Shown here in pieces: positions 59,875 through 64,000 of a stretch of DNA of 64,000 bases (positions are counted from its first letter, which is position 1; the number at the start of each line of letters is the position of its first letter). A model generated the notes under the pieces. That model was not told the DNA's origin. It searched no databases and worked only from the letters and a program-made list of their open reading frames with translations. The position numbers and the translations under genes are program-made. Source of the DNA: 13-1-40CM-70-15 sp964641215 (lineage in GTDB: Bacteria > Gemmatimonadota > Gemmatimonadetes > Gemmatimonadales > GWC2-71-9). The DNA is taken from assembly GCA_964641215.1 (NCBI GenBank), contig CAZXKD010000001.1, positions 1 to 64,000 of the forward strand, read 5' to 3'.

Positions 59875-60957
59875 TCAGGCGCGTCGCGCCCTCCGGGCGC
59901 CTGAGGACCGAAGCACCTGCCGCTCCGGGGTGGCGATCGGCAGACGGCGGATCTCCGGGAAGGCGTGGATGAACGCGTCCACGGCGCCGGGATCGAACTG
60001 TCGCCCCTTGCCCATGCGCAGCTCGTCCAACGCCCGCTCGACGGAGAGTGACGGGCGGTAGGGTCGCACGCTGGTCATCGCGTCGAACGCGTCCGCCACG
60101 CTCACGACGCGCACCTCAGCGGGGATGGCGTCCCCCGCGAGTCCATCGGGCAATCCCTTACCGTCGGGGCGCTCGTGGTGCGAGCGGACGATGGCGATGA
60201 CGGTCGGCGCGTCGTTCAGCAGGGGGCCGAGGATGCGGGCGCCGATGACCGGATGCTCCATGACGTGGCTGTATTCGCGCTCGCTGAGGCGGCTCGACTT
60301 GTGAAGCACCTCCTCGCTCACCCCGATCTTGCCGATGTCGTGCAGGTGGCCGCCGAGCGCGATGGTGCGGCGCGTCTCCTCGGACAGGCCGAGCTGGGCG
60401 GCGATGGCGACGCCGTATTCGGCGACGCGCAGCGAGTGACCCTTCAAGTAGGGATCCTTGGCCTCGAGCGCCTGGGCCAGCGCGCGCACGCCGCCGAGGA
60501 ACAGCTCTTCGATGCGGCCCGCCTGCTGCTGCACTCGCTCCTCGAGATGCAGCTGGTAGTTGCGGTTCTCCATGATCAGGCGGCGCTTGTCGAGCGCCTG
60601 CATGACGCGGGCCCGGACCTCGTCCAGGTGGAAAGGCTTGGCCACATAGTCGAGGGCCCCGAGCTGCAGACAGGCCACCGCGCTCTCGACCTCTGCCACG
60701 GCGGTGACCATGACCACGGCGGTATCGGGCCAGCGGCTCACGATCTCCCGCAGCAGCGTGACGCCGTCCATCTGCGGCATGCGGAGGTCGGAGATGACGA
60801 GCGGCAGGCGTTCGTGCTCCAGAATGGCCAGCGCTTCGACGCCGGAGCCGGCCTCGCGGCAGGTGAACCCGTCTCCCTCGAGCAGGCGCACGAGGACGCG
60901 GCGCAGCCGCGGCTCGTCGTCCACCACGAGACACTGCATCGCGTTGGGTTGCGGCAT
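59875..60957 (-). CDS. Response regulator with HD-GYP phosphodiesterase domain
   Basis: A 360-residue RpfG-like protein. Receiver (about 8-120) with VVDDEP, phospho-Asp in LVISDLRMPQMDG and Lys in VAKPF; a coiled linker (125-150); HD-GYP domain (about 155-340) with HSLRVAEYG, HLHDIGKIGV and HHERPDGKGLPDG. The GYP tripeptide is GLP here. It should degrade c-di-GMP or a related dinucleotide under control of an unknown kinase. TACGTT lies 7 bases before the ATG. Confidence 0.93.
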   Translation of the reverse strand: MPQPNAMQCLVVDDEPRLRRVLVRLLEGDGFTCREAGSGVEALAILEHERLPLVISDLRMPQMDGVTLLREIVSRWPDTAVVMVTAVAEVESAVACLQLGALDYVAKPFHLDEVRARVMQALDKRRLIMENRNYQLHLEERVQQQAGRIEELFLGGVRALAQALEAKDPYLKGHSLRVAEYGVAIAAQLGLSEETRRTIALGGHLHDIGKIGVSEEVLHKSSRLSEREYSHVMEHPVIGARILGPLLNDAPTVIAIVRSHHERPDGKGLPDGLAGDAIPAEVRVVSVADAFDAMTSVRPYRPSLSVERALDELRMGKGRQFDPGAVDAFIHAFPEIRRLPIATPERQVLRSSGARRARRA

Positions 60958-61013
60958 CCCGGTTAACGTACTGGTCGCTTGCTCGATGCGGAAGCGGCCC
61001 TTACGTTCCGGCC
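60958..61013. promoter_or_regulatory. Divergent promoters of HD-GYP and PLP-enzyme genes
   Basis: Minus strand: TACGTT (60965-60970), 7 bases to the ATG. Plus strand: TTGCTC (60979-60984), 17 bases, TACGTT (61002-61007), 6 bases to the ATG at 61014. Both lack ribosome sites. Confidence 0.55.
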
Positions 61014-62183
61014 ATGACCAAGGTGCTCGCGGAAGACCTCACCCGCCGCCTGGCGACGCAGGCGGTGCATGCCGGCCAGGTGGCGGACCCGCTCGCCGGC
61101 GCGGTCATGACGCCGATCTATCAGACGTCCACCTACGTCCAAGACGGCCTGGGGCGCAACAAGGGGTACGAATACGCCCGCACTCGCAACCCCACCCGCG
61201 AGGCGCTGGAGCGCAACGTCGCCGCGCTGGAGGGTGGACGGCACGGCTTCGCCTTCAGCTCCGGCCTCGCGGCCGTCGACGCGACGCTCAAGCTGCTCTC
61301 GGCGGGCGACCATGTCGTGAGCGGCGAGAACGTGTACGGCGGCACCCACCGGCAGATGACCCACATCTGGGCGCGCCTCGGTCTGACCTTCACGTTCGTC
61401 GACGCCGCGGAGACCGAGCGGATCGCCAGCGCGGTCACGCCCCGAACCCGAATGATCTACGCCGAAACCCCCACCAACCCGATGATGCGCCTGTGCGACC
61501 TGCAGGCCGCCGGGGAGATCGCCAAGCGGGCCGGCGCCCTGTTCGTCGTCGATAACACGTTCGCCACCCCCTGTTTCCAGCGGCCGCTCCAGTTCGGCGC
61601 GGACATCGTGCTGCACTCCACGACCAAGTACCTGAACGGCCATAGCGACATGGTCGGGGGCCTCCTCGTCCTCACGCGCGACGACCTGGCCGAGCGGATC
61701 GCGTTCGTGCAGAACGGCTCCGGCGCCGTGCCCGGGCCTTTCGACTGTTGGCTCGCGCTGCGCGGCACCAAGACCCTGGCGCTGCGGATGCGCCAGCACG
61801 ACGCCAGCGGCCGGCGCATCGCCGAGTGGCTCACCAAGCATCCGATGGTCGAGCGCGTGTATTATCCGGGATTGCCGTCCCACCCCCAGCACGAGCTGGC
61901 CTGCCGCCAGATGAAGGGGTTCGGCGGCATGATCAGCCTCGAGCTCGGCAACGTGGACCGGGCCAAGCGCTTCGTCGAGCGGACTAAGATCTTCGTCCTC
62001 GCCGAATCTCTGGGCGGCGTGGAGAGCCTGGTCGGTCATCCGGCGTCGATGACGCACGCCAGCGTGCCGCCGGAGATGCGTCGGGCGATGGGGCTCACCG
62101 ACAGCCTGGTGCGGCTCTCGGTGGGGATCGAGGACGTCGACGACCTGATCGGCGACCTCGATCAGGCGCTGACCGCAAGCTGA
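61014..62183 (+). CDS. Cystathionine gamma-synthase/gamma-lyase family PLP enzyme
   Basis: A 389-residue transsulfuration enzyme. YEYARTRNPTREALERNVAALEGG, FSSGLAAVDATLKLLSAGDHVV, SENVYGGTHRQ-type loop, the PLP-lysine motif LHSTTKYLNGHSD and the C-terminal ESLGGVESLVGHPASMTHASVP are diagnostic of the MetB/MetC/gamma-lyase family. Gamma-synthase and gamma-lyase cannot be separated by eye. Its probable leaderless transcript leaves no space for a SAM riboswitch. Confidence 0.93.
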   Translation: MTKVLAEDLTRRLATQAVHAGQVADPLAGAVMTPIYQTSTYVQDGLGRNKGYEYARTRNPTREALERNVAALEGGRHGFAFSSGLAAVDATLKLLSAGDHVVSGENVYGGTHRQMTHIWARLGLTFTFVDAAETERIASAVTPRTRMIYAETPTNPMMRLCDLQAAGEIAKRAGALFVVDNTFATPCFQRPLQFGADIVLHSTTKYLNGHSDMVGGLLVLTRDDLAERIAFVQNGSGAVPGPFDCWLALRGTKTLALRMRQHDASGRRIAEWLTKHPMVERVYYPGLPSHPQHELACRQMKGFGGMISLELGNVDRAKRFVERTKIFVLAESLGGVESLVGHPASMTHASVPPEMRRAMGLTDSLVRLSVGIEDVDDLIGDLDQALTAS

Positions 62184-62250
62184 GCGAGGCAGCACCAGAA
62201 ACCCCGCCTGGCAAGGAGCGTAGGGGGGAACATCCCCACGGGAGACGACG

Positions 62251-63252
62251 ATGACCGACACAACGGGCGGGCTGCCCGCCGCGCGGCCCCGCAAGATCCT
62301 CACGCAGATCGCCCCAGTCAGCTGGGAGCACCCGGCCGACCGCGCCGCGCTGCAATCGCTGCGCGCCGTGCCCGGCTTCGACGAGGTCCTGAAGAAGGTC
62401 TACGGCTTCATCGGCGAGCGTGGCATCCGGCTGATCTTCCAGGCGGATGCGGTGCGGGTGGGCCCGAGCCAGTTCCCGCGCCTCAACGCCCTCTACACCG
62501 ACGTGGTCACCTCGATGGACTGGCCGGTCCGGCCCGAGCTGTTCGTGTCGCAGACCCCGTTCGCCAACGCGGGCGCCTTCGGGATGGACAAGCCGTTCAT
62601 CGTCATCCAATCGGGGACGCTCAAGCTGCTCGACGACGACGAGCTCCGTAACGTCCTCGGCCACGAGCTCGGGCACGTGATAAGCGGGCACGCCCTCTAC
62701 CACACGCTGCTGGTCCTGCTCCTCAACGTCAGCCTGTCGGCGCTGCCGTTCCTCGCCGGCATCGCCATTCTGCCGATCCAGCTCGCCCTGCTGGAGTGGT
62801 TCCGCAAAAGCGAGCTGTCGTCCGACCGCGCCGGCCTGCTGGCCTGCCAGGACCCCACCGCGTCGCTGCGCGTGAACCTGAAATTCGCCGGCGGCGGCGA
62901 TATGACCCAGATGGACCTGAACGCGTTCCTCGCCCAGGCCAAGGAGTTCGAGGAGACCGGCGGGGCCCTCGACCGAATCTTCAAGATCCTCGGCGTCATG
63001 GGCCGGTCTCACCCCTTCAACACGGTGCGCGCGGCCGAGCTGCAGCGCTGGATCGAGGGCGGCGGCTACGACCGCATCCTGCGCGGCGAGTACACGCGCC
63101 GTGGGCCCGAGGCTGAGCAGCGGCCCGTCGACAAGGACCTGGACGAGGCCCGGGAGCACTACATGAAGGAAGCCAAGGCCGTCGTGGACGACGTGGTCGA
63201 CTCCGCCAAGCGCGCGGCCCAGGCATTCTCGGACGCATTCAAGAAGAAGTGA
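62251..63252 (+). CDS. M48-family zinc metallopeptidase
   Basis: A 333-residue membrane-associated protease of the Ste24/HtpX/YcaL group. Zinc motif HELGHVISGH (HExxH), a hydrophobic helix pair (LVLLLNVSLSALPFLAGIAILPIQLALLEWF) and the third-ligand region ELSSDRAGLLACQD. The N-terminal 90 residues and an acidic/helical tail (EHYMKEAKAVVDDVVDSAKRAAQAFSDAFKKK) are outside the catalytic core. GGGAGACGACG before the ATG is a normal ribosome site. The stop overlaps purD (GTGA). Confidence 0.88.
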   Translation: MTDTTGGLPAARPRKILTQIAPVSWEHPADRAALQSLRAVPGFDEVLKKVYGFIGERGIRLIFQADAVRVGPSQFPRLNALYTDVVTSMDWPVRPELFVSQTPFANAGAFGMDKPFIVIQSGTLKLLDDDELRNVLGHELGHVISGHALYHTLLVLLLNVSLSALPFLAGIAILPIQLALLEWFRKSELSSDRAGLLACQDPTASLRVNLKFAGGGDMTQMDLNAFLAQAKEFEETGGALDRIFKILGVMGRSHPFNTVRAAELQRWIEGGGYDRILRGEYTRRGPEAEQRPVDKDLDEAREHYMKEAKAVVDDVVDSAKRAAQAFSDAFKKK

Positions 63253-64000
63253 AGGTCCTGGTCGTCGGCGGGGGCGGCCGCGAGCACGCGCTGTGTTGGG
63301 CGCTGAAGCGCGACCACCCCGACGCCACCCTGTTCACCGCCCCCGGCAATCCCGGCACCGCCCAACTCGGCACCAACCTGACGATCGCCGCGACCGCCGT
63401 GGACGCTCTAGTCGCGGCGGTGCGCCACCACGCCATCGATGTCACCCTCGTGGGCCCCGAGGCGCCGCTAGCGGCCGGCCTCGCCGATGCGCTGCGCGCG
63501 ACTGGGGCGGCGGTGTTCGGGCCGAGCGCCGCCGCGGCGCGGCTCGAGGCGTCGAAGGCCTTCGCCAAAGAGGTGATGGCCCGCGCGGACGTGCCCACGG
63601 CCGCGAGCCGCAGCTTCTCCGCCTTGGGGCCCGCGCTCGACTACATCCGCTCGCACGGCGAGCCGCTCGTGGTGAAGGCCTCCGGCCTCGCCGCCGGGAA
63701 GGGCGCCGTGGTCTGTGACACGCGCGCGGCGGCCGCAGCGACCGCCCGCGCCATGCTCGCGGAAGGCAAACCCGGGGAGGCGGGCCGCGAGATCGTGGTC
63801 GAGCAATTCCTGACGGGCGAAGAGCTCTCGGTGCTGGCCCTGACTGATGGGGAGCGCGTCGCGATCCTCCCCCCAGCGCAGGACCACAAACGCCTGAGCG
63901 AGGGTGACAGCGGTCCCAACACCGGCGGCATGGGCGCCTATTGTCCAGTGAGCCTCGTCACCCCGGCGCTGCTCGAGAGAGTTCGCGGCGAGATCCTGGA
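63249..64000 (+). CDS. purD: Phosphoribosylamine-glycine ligase, 5' part
   Basis: The first ~250 residues of PurD, second step of purine synthesis, running off the window end. GTG start overlaps the M48 stop. N-terminal MKVLVVGGGGREHAL, VGPEAPLAAGLAD, FGPSAAAARLEASKAFAK, ATP-grasp motifs VKASGLAAGKGA and EQFLTGEELSVLAL, and GDSGPNTGGMGAYCP are all present. About 170 residues are missing at the C-terminus. Confidence 0.96.
   Translation, partial: MKVLVVGGGGREHALCWALKRDHPDATLFTAPGNPGTAQLGTNLTIAATAVDALVAAVRHHAIDVTLVGPEAPLAAGLADALRATGAAVFGPSAAAARLEASKAFAKEVMARADVPTAASRSFSALGPALDYIRSHGEPLVVKASGLAAGKGAVVCDTRAAAAATARAMLAEGKPGEAGREIVVEQFLTGEELSVLALTDGERVAILPPAQDHKRLSEGDSGPNTGGMGAYCPVSLVTPALLERVRGEIL

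Noticed and set aside
60958..61013. SAM or T-box riboswitch before the transsulfuration enzyme
   Set aside because: Only 56 bases separate the divergent starts and the predicted transcript has essentially no leader.

Overview
The window is 64 kb of high-GC DNA packed with short-gap, ATGA/GTGA-overlapping operons on both strands. It looks like a chromosome fragment of a free-living, aerobic, Gram-negative bacterium. Outer-membrane proteins, RND efflux with a TolC-like channel, lipoproteins and Tat-exported periplasmic enzymes support a two-membrane envelope. The gene mix (a PknB-type kinase with TPR tail, a TolB-like/TPR protein, a tricorn protease remnant, caa3 oxidase, GMC oxidoreductase with a gluconate-dehydrogenase subunit 3 partner, many Tat-exported sugar isomerase/Gfo-Idh proteins) resembles Gemmatimonadota, but no rRNA is present and this is inference. 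Two assembly scars (a 100-N gap flanked by identical 55-base ends, and a poly-C/10-N zone containing a corrupted copy of its neighbour) show that it is a scaffold from an assembly, probably metagenomic. I see no prophage, insertion sequence, CRISPR array or plasmid feature; this is mostly core genome with a few accessory touches.

Layout. 1-3.1 kb: 3' part of dnaK, then an HtrA/Deg-type periplasmic protease. 3.1-8.9 kb: two small membrane proteins around a symmetric divergent promoter, then the minus-strand caa3 cytochrome oxidase operon ctaC-D-E-F-G. 9-9.4 kb: a tricorn protease gene reduced to its two ends. 9.5-13.3 kb: a Ser/Thr kinase coupled to a ParB-like protein. 13.5-14 kb: two tandem small lipoprotein genes with duplicated leaders. 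14-19.2 kb: a periplasmic sugar-oxidation cluster (subunit 3, GMC dehydrogenase, sugar isomerase) divergent from a GH172/DUF2961 lipoprotein. 19.2-22.7 kb: a GH18-CE4-GT2 fusion. 22.7-30.9 kb: envelope proteins, a GT-C-like membrane protein, a TolB/TPR protein, a two-component system and a YVTN beta-propeller. 30.9-36.8 kb: an RND efflux operon and a PepSY-like protein that share an inverted-repeat operator candidate. 36.9-39.2 kb: Tat-exported Gfo/Idh oxidoreductase and sugar isomerase. 39.26 kb: tRNA-Leu(UAG). 39.4-46.6 kb: DUF421 protein, then tig-clpP-clpX-engB-secreted protein-hybrid sensor kinase. 46.5-49.7 kb: ATL protein, Nudix hydrolase and a GspE/PilB ATPase fused to a receiver domain. 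49.8-55.6 kb: outer-membrane protein, lipoprotein, trpE and an FHA-GAF-adenylate cyclase. 55.5-61 kb: glmM-glmS-dtd-maf (amino-sugar synthesis plus housekeeping) and an HD-GYP response regulator. 61-64 kb: a transsulfuration PLP enzyme, an M48 peptidase and the start of purD.

The most striking cross-cutting signal is transcriptional. Many operon-head genes have no Shine-Dalgarno but a TANNNT hexamer exactly 6 bases (range 6-9) before the ATG/GTG, in the best case with TTGACG 17 bases further upstream. This is the geometry of leaderless mRNAs. In two cases the upstream gene's TAG stop codon forms the first bases of the -10 box, and in two divergent pairs one symmetric AT-rich element appears to serve both strands. 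A second theme is low-complexity purine repeats and 8-12-base G/C homopolymers embedded in frame inside otherwise ordinary genes. I found nothing that I can defend as a wholly new biological system; the leaderless promoter architecture, the repeat insertions, the shared efflux/PepSY operator and the kinase-ParB pair are the leads I would follow.
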